DNA from: Leptospira sp. GIMC2001
Lineage (GTDB): Bacteria > Spirochaetota > Leptospiria > Leptospirales > Leptospiraceae
Length of the DNA: 64,000 bases
Direction: 5' to 3'
Assembly: GCF_028462125.1 (NCBI RefSeq)
Contig: NZ_CP115468.1
Coordinates: forward strand, 2,597,559-2,661,558
The notes under the pieces are model-generated. The model worked only from the letters and a program-made list of their open reading frames with translations. It was not told the origin of the DNA and did no database searches. This document shows positions 1-8,038 of the stretch, piece after piece; within the stretch, counting starts at the first letter, position 1; each line of letters starts with the position of its first letter. Position numbers and translations under genes: made by a program.

Positions 1-1
1 A

Positions 2-292
2 GTAGCATTCATTGATGCGAATATGAAAGAGCTTCTCCTAACCGGCTTTATGTCCAACCGAGGAAGGCAGAATGTAGCAAGCTTCTTTGTTCACAGTTTA
101 AAACTCGATTGGAGAATGGGAGCCGAATGGTTCGAAAGCCAATTGATCGATTATGATCCAGCGAGTAATTATGGCAATTGGGTATATCTTGCGGGCGTAG
201 GAAACGATCCACGAGCAAGAGAATTCAATATTGATAAACAAGCGAAAACCTATGATCCTGATGGTAAATTTCAAAAACTCTGGAACAGTTGA
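2..292 (+). CDS. Cryptochrome DASH / photolyase-family protein (3' end only)
   Basis: Only the last 96 codons lie in the window; the frame is open back to base 2 and the start is upstream. The tail has the conserved FAD-binding C-terminal block of photolyases and DASH cryptochromes: [44 protein letters not shown] and the ending [16 protein letters not shown]. The last block is typical of DASH cryptochromes. The family binds FAD and a folate antenna and repairs cyclobutane dimers in single-stranded or looped DNA, or senses blue light. The antenna domain is outside the window, so which of the two it does cannot be judged. Confidence 0.9.
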   Translation, partial: VAFIDANMKELLLTGFMSNRGRQNVASFFVHSLKLDWRMGAEWFESQLIDYDPASNYGNWVYLAGVGNDPRAREFNIDKQAKTYDPDGKFQKLWNS

Positions 293-319
293 AAGAGTCT
301 AAACCGAGAAAGTATAAAA

Positions 320-955
320 ATGAATTTTAAATTACAAACAACCCTAGTCTTATCACTCACTGCGATTCTACTCACTAGTTTCTGTATGCCGCCTAGAGAA
401 GTCTCTCTCGTTGAGATTTTCCAGGATGATCCGGACAAAACGTCCTTATCATTGAATCATAAAAGAATCACTGATTCGCTTACAATTTTAGGAAACTATC
501 CCAAATTGATTGATATAGGCCTCAACTATGACGGAATTGAAAGCATACCTGATTCGATTGGTCAATTGAAAAACCTAAAAAAACTTAGTCTTTATGGCAA
601 TAGTATTAAGAATCTACCGAAGGAATTTGGAGAACTGCAATCCCTGGAAACTTTAGTTCTAGGTAAAAATCCGATTACTGAAGTTCCTATTCAATTGAAG
701 AATTTACCAAATCTTAAGATTGTATCCCTTGATGAAACGCTAATTCAATTGACGGAAGCTGACGTTGACGTTCTTTCTAGCTTGCCATCCCTTGAAATAC
801 TGGATCTTTCCGAGAACCCCAATTTCAAAAATTTACCTTCGAATATTCAGAAATTGAATTACCTCAAGCAGATTCATCTTAAGAAAAATATACTGGAGCA
901 TGACACGAAAGTTCAGTTAAAAGAAGCTCTACCAAATACTGTATTGATCAAGTGA
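320..955 (+). CDS. Leucine-rich-repeat lipoprotein
   Basis: 211 residues. The N-terminus is a lipoprotein signal: Lys, a hydrophobic stretch, then LLTSFC with the putative lipidated Cys at about residue 22. From about residue 60 to 205 there are five to six LRR units of about 23 residues (LxxLxxLxLxxNxIxxLP spacing, for example LKKLSLYGNSIKNLP and LETLVLGKNPITEVP). LRR lipoproteins are numerous in Leptospira and are thought to bind proteins at the cell surface; no ligand can be inferred here. A purine-rich site (GAGAAAG) lies about 8 bases before the ATG. The 3' end overlaps the convergent phosphatase gene by 8 bp. Confidence 0.85.
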   Translation: MNFKLQTTLVLSLTAILLTSFCMPPREVSLVEIFQDDPDKTSLSLNHKRITDSLTILGNYPKLIDIGLNYDGIESIPDSIGQLKNLKKLSLYGNSIKNLPKEFGELQSLETLVLGKNPITEVPIQLKNLPNLKIVSLDETLIQLTEADVDVLSSLPSLEILDLSENPNFKNLPSNIQKLNYLKQIHLKKNILEHDTKVQLKEALPNTVLIK

Positions 956-2186
956 CATCGAGAAGAAGCATGGTGAGATCGTCTCGGATATCACCGGCTG
1001 AATAATTTAGAATTCTAAGTATGCAATTCTGAATATAGCGATTGGAATCTTTTATTTTATTTTCTTCTAGTAATAGCTCGAAAAATGGATAAAGTCCCAA
1101 ATATTTATTACTTGGATTGAAGACTTCATAACAGCCATCTGAATAAAAAACAACTCGATCCCCAACTTTCAAACTAAACTCAGTTTCGAAATATTCAATA
1201 TTCTCGATAGTTAAAAGCGGAGTATTCATTCCATCTAACTCAATGATTTTGCCATCTCGAATGATAACAAGAGGCGGATGGCCAGCATAAGAATAGATCA
1301 ATTTTCTTTCTTTCTCATAGTAGCGAACACAGGCAGCAGATACATGGTGGTTTACAACAACAGTCCGTAGATCAATATTTAATTTCGCAAGTAAATCAGC
1401 CGGTGAATCCTTAAGACTAGATGAATGACGAAAGGATAGAACAACCATCCCAGAAACCATAGTCGCAGATATTCCATGACCCGAAACATCACCAAACAAA
1501 ATATCGATGTAATTTTCATGCTTTTGGTAATGAATGATATCTCCACCAACCTTTTCAAAAGGACGAAAATATGTTGTAAATTTAGAATACTTAGATTCAG
1601 GAAAATCCAAAGTAACTAAATTTTTCTGAGTTTCCTTAGCCATTTCTAGATCCGAGTGAATCCTTTCTCTCAGTTCTTCAATGGATTCATGTTTATCTAA
1701 AGATTTCTTGTATTCAGATATGTTATTGATCCTTAACCATATTTGTTGCAAATGATCCGATTCAATAACAGCGTAAATGGATAAAAGAAAGACATCAAAA
1801 GCAACACTATCACCTTGATTACTTTTATGATTGCTATTTATTTTCACTTCAACATTGGATAGATGATAATTCGATCGAATGAGCTTACCAAGAAAATACT
1901 CAGGATCTTGAATCATAGTGAGTAAAATACTCAGAATCTTGGGAGAATCCAGAGAACTATCGTCCAAGATAGATTCTTCTTGAGCAAATCCCAATTGGGC
2001 CGCCAAACTTGGATTTATTGAAGTAATACTAGCAGATTCTAGAATTTTTTGGATCTGAGTTTCTATATCCAGCTTTGTGGAAACGGGTGGGCTTATCGAA
2101 AAACCTGCAAGGCCATCTCGAGAAGTGTTAAAAAAAACCTTGGCTGGATGAATGTTTTCTTGGAGAGAATTAATGGATTGTGTCAT
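948..2186 (-). CDS. SpoIIE-type PP2C serine/threonine phosphatase with N-terminal sensor region
   Basis: The C-terminal half (about residues 195-412) is a PPM/SpoIIE phosphatase domain: RPFEKVGGDIIHY, the metal-binding GDVSGHGISATMVS, YAGHPPLVI and GDRVVFYSDGCYE. It dephosphorylates Ser/Thr phosphoproteins, typically anti-sigma-factor antagonists. The N-terminal half looks like a PAS-type sensory region (SITSINPSLAAQLGF) followed by a helical linker (about 170-195). I chose the ATG at 2186. The frame is open to a TTG at 2252, but the G-rich sequence there abuts that TTG too closely to act as its ribosome site. Upstream and divergent lies the glnA control region. The cognate target is not identifiable; an anti-sigma-type kinase is encoded at 52.9 kb. 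Confidence 0.85.
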   Translation of the reverse strand: MTQSINSLQENIHPAKVFFNTSRDGLAGFSISPPVSTKLDIETQIQKILESASITSINPSLAAQLGFAQEESILDDSSLDSPKILSILLTMIQDPEYFLGKLIRSNYHLSNVEVKINSNHKSNQGDSVAFDVFLLSIYAVIESDHLQQIWLRINNISEYKKSLDKHESIEELRERIHSDLEMAKETQKNLVTLDFPESKYSKFTTYFRPFEKVGGDIIHYQKHENYIDILFGDVSGHGISATMVSGMVVLSFRHSSSLKDSPADLLAKLNIDLRTVVVNHHVSAACVRYYEKERKLIYSYAGHPPLVIIRDGKIIELDGMNTPLLTIENIEYFETEFSLKVGDRVVFYSDGCYEVFNPSNKYLGLYPFFELLLEENKIKDSNRYIQNCILRILNYSAGDIRDDLTMLLLDVT

Positions 2187-2328
2187 ATTTAAATTAAAAT
2201 CTCTCAAGATCTTTATATTGAATAATATCGGAATCTTGCTAAAGAACGTCAACCCCCTAATTCAAGAAACGAATGACTCGTTTTAAAGCAAATTTAACAA
2301 ATTTGTCTGATTAATACGCAAATCCCCA

Positions 2329-2358
2329 TTGACAATATTTTAATCTTTTTGCTATTAT
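2329..2358 (+). promoter_or_regulatory. Candidate sigma-70-type promoter upstream of glnA
   Basis: TTGACA at 2329-2334 and TATTAT at 2353-2358 are separated by 18 bases, near consensus for a housekeeping promoter. It lies about 160 bases before the glnA start and about 90 bases upstream of the sigma-54 site, so glnA could have two promoters. In AT-rich DNA such matches can arise by chance. Confidence 0.4.
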
Positions 2359-2445
2359 TTTGATCATTATGCTAATAATAAGGGCGCATCATTTCGAGAT
2401 CTGCTAAAAATTTCGTCATTTTGGCTTTTCTCGTAGCTTTTTGTC

Positions 2446-2461
2446 TGGCATAGATTTTGCT
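2446..2461 (+). promoter_or_regulatory. Sigma-54 (-24/-12) promoter of glnA
   Basis: TGGCATAGATTTTGCT has the invariant GG and GC doublets exactly ten bases apart, plus the flanking T and the TTGC block of the RpoN consensus. It lies 54 bases before the glnA ATG. RpoN control of glutamine synthetase is classical in proteobacteria. The sequence implies an enhancer-binding activator, which is not encoded in this window. Confidence 0.75.
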
Positions 2462-2514
2462 TTCTATAATGAGCAAGAAGTTTAAGCGAAACAAACTTCA
2501 CAAAAGGAGATAGT

Positions 2515-3954
2515 ATGTTTAAAACAGCGAAAGAGGCTATTGACTTCGCAAAGAAGCAAGGTATACTTTTCTATGACTTTCGTTTTACCGATATCAAGGG
2601 AGCTTGGCATCACGTGTCTTATCATGTGAATTCCATTACAGAGGAGTCTTTTGACGGACTACCTTTCGATGGAAGTTCCATCCCATCTTGGCAACCCATC
2701 AACCGTTCAGACATGCAATTGATTCCAGAAGCTGGAACTGCATTTATGGATCCGTTTACTGCCGACAAGACAATGGTAATTTTTTGTGATGTTTATGACA
2801 TTTACGAAAAAAGAGCCTACCATAAATGCCCAAGAAGCATTGCAAAGAAAGCACTTAAATACATGGAAGAATCAGGTATTGGTGATACAGCATACTTTGG
2901 TCCAGAAAATGAATTTTTCATTTTTGACAGCTTAAAAGTAAGAGATGAGATCAACTGCCAATACTATGAAATTGATAGCGTTGAAGGAATCTGGAATATG
3001 CACGAAGAAATTCCAGGCAAGAATGCAACAAAAATTACATTCAACTCTGGACATAGACCAGGAACAAAAGGTGGATACTTTCCAGTTGCACCAGTTGACT
3101 CACAAGTTGATATCCGAGCAGAGATTGTAAAAACACTTCATGAAATCGGATTAGAAACTTTCGTTGTTCACCATGAAGTGGCACAAGGTCAAGGTGAGAT
3201 TGGAGTCAAATTTGGAACACTAATTGAAGCGGCGGACAATGTTCAAAAGCTGAAATATGTTGTAAAGAACGTAGCTCACAAACACGGTAAGACTGCGACT
3301 TTCATGCCTAAACCACTCTACGGAGATAATGGTAACGGTATGCACTGCCATCAATCCATCTGGAAAAACGGAAAGAACTTATTTGCTGGTAACGGTTATG
3401 AAGGACTTTCTGATCTAGCGATGAATTATGTTGGTGGAGTTCTTAAGCATGCAAGAGCGATTGCAGCTTATTCCAATGCATCAACCAACTCATACAAAAG
3501 ATTGATTCCTGGATTCGAAGCTCCTTCCATCCTTGCATATTCTGCAATGAACCGTTCTGCTTCTTGTCGTATTCCTTTCGTTAGGGGAGACAAAGCAAAA
3601 AGGGTAGAATTCCGATTCCCTGATTCAACAGCGAATCCATATCTTGCATTTGCTGCGATGCTAATGGGCGGAATTGATGGAGTTCAGAACAAAATTGATC
3701 CAGGACCACCTCGTGAAGAAGATCTTTTTGAATTGAGTCTAGATGAGATCCGTGAAAAAGGAATCCGTCAAATGCCTCATACTCTTAGAGAAGCTGTTGA
3801 GGAAATGCTTGCGGACAGAGCGTTCTTGAAAGCAGGTGATGTCTTCACAGAAGATTTCATTCACACTTACAAGGCGTATAAGTTTGAGACAGAAATTTGG
3901 CCATGGGAAGGAAGACCTCACCCATTCGAGTTCATCTCTACTTATTCTTGCTAA
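2515..3954 (+). CDS. glnA: Glutamine synthetase, type I
   Basis: 479 residues, full length for GSI. It catalyses ATP-dependent amidation of glutamate to glutamine in the cytoplasm. GSI landmarks: GLPFDGSSI near residue 50, [26 protein letters not shown], the ATP-binding region [20 protein letters not shown], and [13 protein letters not shown] glutamate binding ([10 protein letters not shown]). In the loop where GSI-beta enzymes are adenylylated on a Tyr (NLYDLP type), this protein has DLFELS with Phe405, so classical GlnE control is not expected. A good ribosome site (AAAGGAGA) precedes the ATG. The gene is monocistronic, with a strong terminator about 140 bases downstream. Confidence 0.97.
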   Translation: MFKTAKEAIDFAKKQGILFYDFRFTDIKGAWHHVSYHVNSITEESFDGLPFDGSSIPSWQPINRSDMQLIPEAGTAFMDPFTADKTMVIFCDVYDIYEKRAYHKCPRSIAKKALKYMEESGIGDTAYFGPENEFFIFDSLKVRDEINCQYYEIDSVEGIWNMHEEIPGKNATKITFNSGHRPGTKGGYFPVAPVDSQVDIRAEIVKTLHEIGLETFVVHHEVAQGQGEIGVKFGTLIEAADNVQKLKYVVKNVAHKHGKTATFMPKPLYGDNGNGMHCHQSIWKNGKNLFAGNGYEGLSDLAMNYVGGVLKHARAIAAYSNASTNSYKRLIPGFEAPSILAYSAMNRSASCRIPFVRGDKAKRVEFRFPDSTANPYLAFAAMLMGGIDGVQNKIDPGPPREEDLFELSLDEIREKGIRQMPHTLREAVEEMLADRAFLKAGDVFTEDFIHTYKAYKFETEIWPWEGRPHPFEFISTYSC

Positions 3955-3982
3955 GAAACTAAACTTACAATATCTCCCAAAG

Positions 3983-4005
3983 CCAGGGTTAACTACCTTG
4001 GTTTT
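3983..4005 (+). terminator. Possible weak terminator hairpin after glnA
   Basis: CCAGGGT at 3983-3989 can pair with ACCTTGG at 3995-4001 (one G-U pair) across a 5-base loop and is followed by TTTT. It is weaker than the hairpin at 4091. Confidence 0.4.
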
Positions 4006-4090
4006 GGGGATAAAGTTCCCTACTTTCTTTTTTATTCTTCTTTTTCAAAGAATTTGACCCACTCTTATCTTTAAAAAAAATGGTAAAAAG

Positions 4091-4112
4091 CAAACTCAAG
4101 AGTTTGTTTTTT
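4091..4112 (+). terminator. Rho-independent terminator between glnA and the tRNA gene
   Basis: CAAACTC (4091-4097) and GAGTTTG (4100-4106) are perfectly complementary and are followed directly by six T. It would end glnA transcripts just before the tRNA gene. Confidence 0.75.
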
Positions 4113-4131
4113 CTGTCGAATAGTTTGAAGA

Positions 4132-4205
4132 GGCGATGTAGCTCAGTTGGTTAGAGCGATGGAATCATAATCCACAGGTCCGGGGTTCGAATCCCTGCAT
4201 CGCTA
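4132..4205 (+). tRNA. tRNA with CAT anticodon (tRNA-Met, or tRNA-Ile2)
   Basis: A cloverleaf folds over 74 bases. The acceptor stem is GGCGATG/CATCGCT with a G-U first pair. T8 A9 are followed by D-stem GCTC/GAGC with GG in the loop. The anticodon loop has CAT at 4166-4168. The T-arm is CGGGG-TTCGAAT-CCCTG and the discriminator is A. CCA is not encoded. The G-U first pair is not the C1-A72 type of an initiator, so it is elongator Met, or an Ile2 tRNA read after lysidine modification. The 27-43 pair is an A-C mismatch. Confidence 0.93.
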
Positions 4206-4221
4206 AGAATAGGAGACAACT

Positions 4222-4533
4222 ATGAAAATCTTAAGAACTTCCATAAACAAAATAGTTCTATCGAGCCTTTTGATGATAGGAATTGGGATTTTTTCCCAAG
4301 TACCTTTGCAAGCCGAATTCGAAAAATGTCCTGCAGCATGCAGTCAATACTACAACTGTGTAGTAGAGAGAAACCCAAATGCAACAGCAGATCAGAAAGA
4401 TATGCTCAAGAAAGGTTGCGAACTCAATTGCAAGAAACCAAAATATTACAAATCTATTGAAGCTTGTTATGACAAAAGCAAAAACTCTTGTCAAGTCTAT
4501 TGGAACTGTATCACAGCAGCAGTTCAGAAATAA
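4222..4533 (+). CDS. Small cysteine-rich secreted protein
   Basis: 103 residues. A signal peptide of about 31 residues (basic start, hydrophobic core, PLQA cleavage site) precedes a mature domain with eight Cys in a spaced pattern (CPAAC, YYNC, GCELNC, AC, C, YWNC), suggesting four disulfides and an exported fold. I do not recognise a named family and give no function. The gene starts 16 bases after the tRNA with a good Shine-Dalgarno (AGGAG) in that gap, so it is probably co-transcribed with the tRNA. A strong terminator follows it. Confidence 0.75.
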   Translation: MKILRTSINKIVLSSLLMIGIGIFSQVPLQAEFEKCPAACSQYYNCVVERNPNATADQKDMLKKGCELNCKKPKYYKSIEACYDKSKNSCQVYWNCITAAVQK

Positions 4534-4596
4534 GAAATTTACTCAATCTATCCGTGCCAATGTTTGATTTGCATGGATGGCTTTGACTATCTTGAT

Positions 4597-4620
4597 AACC
4601 CGAGGCAACTCGGGTTTTTT
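4597..4620 (+). terminator. Rho-independent terminator after the Cys-rich gene
   Basis: AACCCGAG (4597-4604) and CTCGGGTT (4609-4616) form an 8-bp stem closed by a GCAA tetraloop and run into a T tract to 4620. Confidence 0.9.
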
Positions 4621-4692
4621 ATTTTACAGGCAATTGATTTAAAAACTGAATTAGTTTCTGATTTCCTTAATAAAAATTTTTCTAATCAATTC

Positions 4693-5226
4693 TTAGATCT
4701 CTTCGGCAACCGGGAAATCAACAGGAATTTGAGTGATACCATGTATATAATTGGAGATAATTTTATCTCCGACAATGACAATCGCATCGATCAAATTTTC
4801 TTCTGTATATCCTGCATCAAAGAAATTCTCAACAAGCTTCGCATCTGGTTTGCCTTTTGTTTCCATAACGGATTTAATCAATCTTGTCAGGGATTTAAGT
4901 TTAGGATTAAAATTGTCTATTCCCTTACGAATTTCCATAATTTCTTGATCACTAAAACCTTTCATTTTACCGATTGCAGTATGTGCACTTAGGCAATACA
5001 CACAATGATTGAACTGACTTACCACTAAGTTGATAGCTTCTCTCTCTTTACCACTTAATGAAGATTTGGCGTTTTGGAACTTGAGATATGAATCAAGGGC
5101 AAAATTTGATTTTCCGATGGTTGCATAAAGATTGGGAACAAAACCCAATCCAGCCTTAAGATTATCAAAAATACCTTGGTTGGTTGAACTCACTTCTTCT
5201 TTGGTTGGAACTGTAAATACTCTCAT
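4693..5226 (-). CDS. AhpD-like carboxymuconolactone decarboxylase-family protein
   Basis: 177 residues, all-helical. It has the AhpD/CMD signature NHCVYCLSAH: Cys75-x-x-Cys78 and His82, the peroxidatic and proton-relay residues of AhpD-type alkylhydroperoxidases. The family reduces hydroperoxides or decarboxylates a lactone; the CXXC favours the redox role. A good ribosome site (AAGGGGAT) precedes the ATG. It follows the AraC gene by 23 bases on the same strand, so it is probably the last gene of the alk cluster, where it could remove peroxides formed during alkane oxidation (inference). Confidence 0.85.
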   Translation of the reverse strand: MRVFTVPTKEEVSSTNQGIFDNLKAGLGFVPNLYATIGKSNFALDSYLKFQNAKSSLSGKEREAINLVVSQFNHCVYCLSAHTAIGKMKGFSDQEIMEIRKGIDNFNPKLKSLTRLIKSVMETKGKPDAKLVENFFDAGYTEENLIDAIVIVGDKIISNYIHGITQIPVDFPVAEEI

Positions 5227-5249
5227 AATATCCCCTTTATGAAAATATA

Positions 5250-6170
5250 TTACTCTGCTTTTATGAGCCTGTAAATGTCAGAATTCCCTTTTTTCTTGTC
5301 AATATTACCTTTTGCTGTGAAATTTATTGGATTCATAAATTGCTTTTTGAATTCCATAGGTGAGAAGTTTGTTTTTTTCTTGAATAATTTACTCAATTGA
5401 GCTGAATCCTCGAAATTCAACTCTTCAGTAATTTCTGTTAATGATTTATTTGAATGGAGCAATAGTCTCTTAACTTCCAATATTATTCTATTGTGAATCA
5501 CGCTTAATGGAGAGATTTGATTGGATTCCGCCATAAGATTACTCAATGAATTCGGAGCAATTCCCAGAAGAACTGCATAATCAGAAACTTTCTTTTTGGT
5601 TCGAAAAAATTCATCAACTAACATATGATATCTTCTAATCTTATCAAGATTTACGGAATCTAAACTGTTTAAATTTTTGTTTTCCTTTACAATCCTTGTA
5701 ATTTGAATGATAAATCTTTTCAATAGAGCAAGCAACATTTCATTTTGGATCGGATCATCAATCTTCAATTCTTCTATAAAAACGCTCCATAGCGCGTCGA
5801 ACATTTGCTCTTTACTCTTGGGAATTGAAACTATAGGAATTTCTTGAGCTCCAAAGAATAAGATTCCGTTGCAAGACACTTCATGATCATGATCACGAAT
5901 ACAATAAAAATCTCGATTAAAGAAGAAACTCACAATCCCGTTCGAGCGCTCATCCATTCGAATATGATAGAGAGAATTTAAAGTCGCTAATGAATTTGCT
6001 GGCAAACTAATCCACTTATCATCACAAAAAAATTCTTTTGTCTCATGCGAACGGTTCCACAAAATATGCATGATCTCTTTTCTGGATTGATGAATATCCT
6101 GGATCATTATCCAATCATCCGTATAACCAAAGAATGATCCCTTCAATAGAATCTCATGGATTAAAATCAT
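5250..6170 (-). CDS. AraC-family transcriptional regulator
   Basis: 306 residues. The C-terminal third (about 190-285) has the double helix-turn-helix of AraC/XylS proteins: DYAVLLGIAPNSLSNLM, then SLTEITEELNFEDSAQLSKLFKKKTNFSPMEF cut by the family's Gly/Pro landmarks. The N-terminal 150 residues look like a cupin-type effector domain (GFQ/DHDHEVSCNGILFF region). The ATG lies directly after the alkB stop with no spacer and only a weak ribosome site, suggesting translational coupling; an internal ATG at codon 22 is an alternative start. Its position inside the alk cluster suggests control of alkane use (inference). Confidence 0.85.
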   Translation of the reverse strand: MILIHEILLKGSFFGYTDDWIMIQDIHQSRKEIMHILWNRSHETKEFFCDDKWISLPANSLATLNSLYHIRMDERSNGIVSFFFNRDFYCIRDHDHEVSCNGILFFGAQEIPIVSIPKSKEQMFDALWSVFIEELKIDDPIQNEMLLALLKRFIIQITRIVKENKNLNSLDSVNLDKIRRYHMLVDEFFRTKKKVSDYAVLLGIAPNSLSNLMAESNQISPLSVIHNRIILEVKRLLLHSNKSLTEITEELNFEDSAQLSKLFKKKTNFSPMEFKKQFMNPINFTAKGNIDKKKGNSDIYRLIKAE

Positions 6171-7277
6171 TTAAACTTCTACTGCAATTTCCTTAATTTT
6201 CTCATAGCGATTAGATTTCCAATTCTCCAAGATCGGGTTCATGATCTTTCTCCACAGAGGTGGAACCATCGCAACAAGAATCATCACTTCATAACCTGCT
6301 GGTAGTTGCGGACTTTCTTCAAAATGACGAAGCGCTTGATATCGTCTTCCAGCATTTGCATGATGATCCGAATGTCTTTGCAAATGGAACAAAAGTGCAT
6401 TGCTTAAAAAATGGTTAGCGTTCCAAGAATGAATAGGTTGTACTCTTTCAAATTTACCGTCGGCAAATTCCCGTCTCTTCAATCCATAATGTTCGATATA
6501 ATTCACTGATTCCAGCAAGATGATTGCGATCAGGGATTGAGAATAAAAGAAACCGATTGCAATCCACTGGATTTCATGAGTCAATAAAAAGCTGACAAGC
6601 AATAAGAATCCAGAGAAAGCAAGAACCACAAGCGGATACCAGAGCATCTCGTTACGATAGTGAAAGGCAGATAGATTTTTTTTGTTAAGTCTAGTTGTCT
6701 CAATATCCCAAGCACTTTTGAGTCCGCCCCAAATAGTTCTCGGAAGAAATCGATAGAACGATTCTCCTAAACGAGAGGTTGCTGGATCATCAGGAGTAGA
6801 TACATTGACATGATGTCCTTTATTATGCTCGATAAAAAAATGCATATAGGACACAGTCATATAGATCATTTTGGAAAGGAATTGTTCCCATTTTGTATTC
6901 TTGTGACCTAACTCATGACCTACGGTGAATCCGATTCCACCAGTTATGATTCCAATAGATAGTAAAAATCCTATCCCTTCATAGATTTCGAGAGAACTCT
7001 GTGTTATGTAGATAGTTGCCCATATAACAAAGCCAACTTGCAAAAATGCCCATAGATACGTAAGATACCTATAGAACTTTTGATTTTGGAGATCGGGAAC
7101 TTCATCTTCACTTGGATTGGTTGAATCCTTGCCAATCAACAAATCCAGAATCGGAAGCAATACAAACACAAGTATTGGCACTGAATAGAAGTAAAGGCCA
7201 CCGAGCCTTGTTGCTAAGTAGACTAACGGTGGCAGTACGAAACAAATTAAGTAGGTGTACTTTTTGAACGCAATCAT
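6171..7277 (-). CDS. alkB: Alkane 1-monooxygenase (integral-membrane non-haem di-iron hydroxylase)
   Basis: 368 residues with about six membrane segments. The histidine boxes of AlkB are all present: HELGHKN at 121-127, EHNKGHHVNVSTPDDPATSR from 150, the AlkB-type NYIEHYGL at 259-266, and LQRHSDHHANAGRRYQALRH from 299. The family hydroxylates the terminal carbon of n-alkanes using electrons from rubredoxin. No rubredoxin gene lies in the window. The start has an excellent Shine-Dalgarno (AGGAGGAG) set inside a perfect palindrome. It follows tetR by 18 bases. Confidence 0.95.
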   Translation of the reverse strand: MIAFKKYTYLICFVLPPLVYLATRLGGLYFYSVPILVFVLLPILDLLIGKDSTNPSEDEVPDLQNQKFYRYLTYLWAFLQVGFVIWATIYITQSSLEIYEGIGFLLSIGIITGGIGFTVGHELGHKNTKWEQFLSKMIYMTVSYMHFFIEHNKGHHVNVSTPDDPATSRLGESFYRFLPRTIWGGLKSAWDIETTRLNKKNLSAFHYRNEMLWYPLVVLAFSGFLLLVSFLLTHEIQWIAIGFFYSQSLIAIILLESVNYIEHYGLKRREFADGKFERVQPIHSWNANHFLSNALLFHLQRHSDHHANAGRRYQALRHFEESPQLPAGYEVMILVAMVPPLWRKIMNPILENWKSNRYEKIKEIAVEV

Positions 7278-7280
7278 ATC

Positions 7281-7294
7281 TCCTCCTAGGAGGA
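7281..7294. repeat. Perfect 14-bp palindrome holding the alkB Shine-Dalgarno
   Basis: TCCTCCTAGGAGGA is fully self-complementary. On the minus strand its second half is the alkB Shine-Dalgarno. It lies between the tetR stop and the alkB start. Confidence 0.8.
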
Positions 7295-7295
7295 T

Positions 7296-7895
7296 CTATT
7301 CGTTACCTAATTTCTTACTATCAAGCAATAATCCAGAAGCAAGGAACGGATAGACCTTTTGTAGCATATCACTTGTCTGGGCAAAAGTTACTCCTTGTGG
7401 ATCTAGCATTCTCTGAAAAGTCGTTCCAATCAATATGCTTAACAACATATTCACCAGATCTTTATTCTCAATTTGCAAATGATCCGTAATGGCATTACGA
7501 TAGATATTTAGCCATTCCATCAAAACACTCAACTTATGCCCCTCCTCATTGTAGCGATAAACATCGCAAACCATGAGAATGACGCTCTGGAAATAGAACT
7601 CTTTTGCGTAAATGAATTGGAACAAAACTTCAATCGCTACTTGTGTCGACTGATCTTTGTTGCGAATCTCCATTCCGTAGAGCTGTGCCACATCATCATT
7701 TGCGAGTAGATGAACCATTTGTTCAAAAAGAACATCTTTGTTCTCGAAATAGTGATACAAAGTGCCCGTTGACACTCCAAGTTCCTTGGCTAACTCTCGA
7801 ATAGTAACTTTTGAATATCCTTTCCTAGCAAATAACTGGAAGGCTTTCCTAAGCAATTCAGCTCGGTATTCATCATGATTCACAATTTTGGGCAT
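7296..7895 (-). CDS. TetR-family transcriptional repressor
   Basis: 199 residues. The N-terminal DNA-binding domain is canonical: AFQLFARKGYSKVTIRELAKELGV, then STGTLYHYFENKDVLF (about residues 15-60, recognition helix about 36-50). The C-terminal ligand domain is divergent, as usual. It is the first gene of the alk cluster (tetR-alkB-araC-ahpD-like), and inverted operator-like sites lie about 20-65 bases upstream, so it probably represses its own operon and responds to a lipophilic ligand (inference). Confidence 0.9.
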   Translation of the reverse strand: MPKIVNHDEYRAELLRKAFQLFARKGYSKVTIRELAKELGVSTGTLYHYFENKDVLFEQMVHLLANDDVAQLYGMEIRNKDQSTQVAIEVLFQFIYAKEFYFQSVILMVCDVYRYNEEGHKLSVLMEWLNIYRNAITDHLQIENKDLVNMLLSILIGTTFQRMLDPQGVTFAQTSDMLQKVYPFLASGLLLDSKKLGNE

Positions 7896-7915
7896 TTCAT
7901 TTTCCGTCCTATTTA

Positions 7916-7961
7916 GAACGCTTGTTCAATCTTTATTCTATTTTTATTTTGATCAAGCGTT
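7916..7961. promoter_or_regulatory. TetR-type operator: paired inverted half-sites
   Basis: GAACGCTTGTTC (7916-7927) has inverted GAAC/GTTC ends. A second copy, CAAGCGTT (7954-7961), is the exact complement of AACGCTTG at 7917-7924. GAACGCTTGTTC-like sites are typical of TetR-family operators. They lie between tetR and the divergent otsAB, so could act on both. Confidence 0.65.
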
Positions 7962-8038
7962 ATTTTATATTTTTTTCCTAACCGAGTTTTTTTTTAAAAA
8001 ACCCTGGTTCTCTGCTATTTTTCCTGAATAGTAGACAT

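Noticed and set aside
4564..4992. 142-residue plus-strand frame
   Set aside because: It lies mostly antisense to the AhpD-like gene, starts before the terminator hairpin and has no family features.
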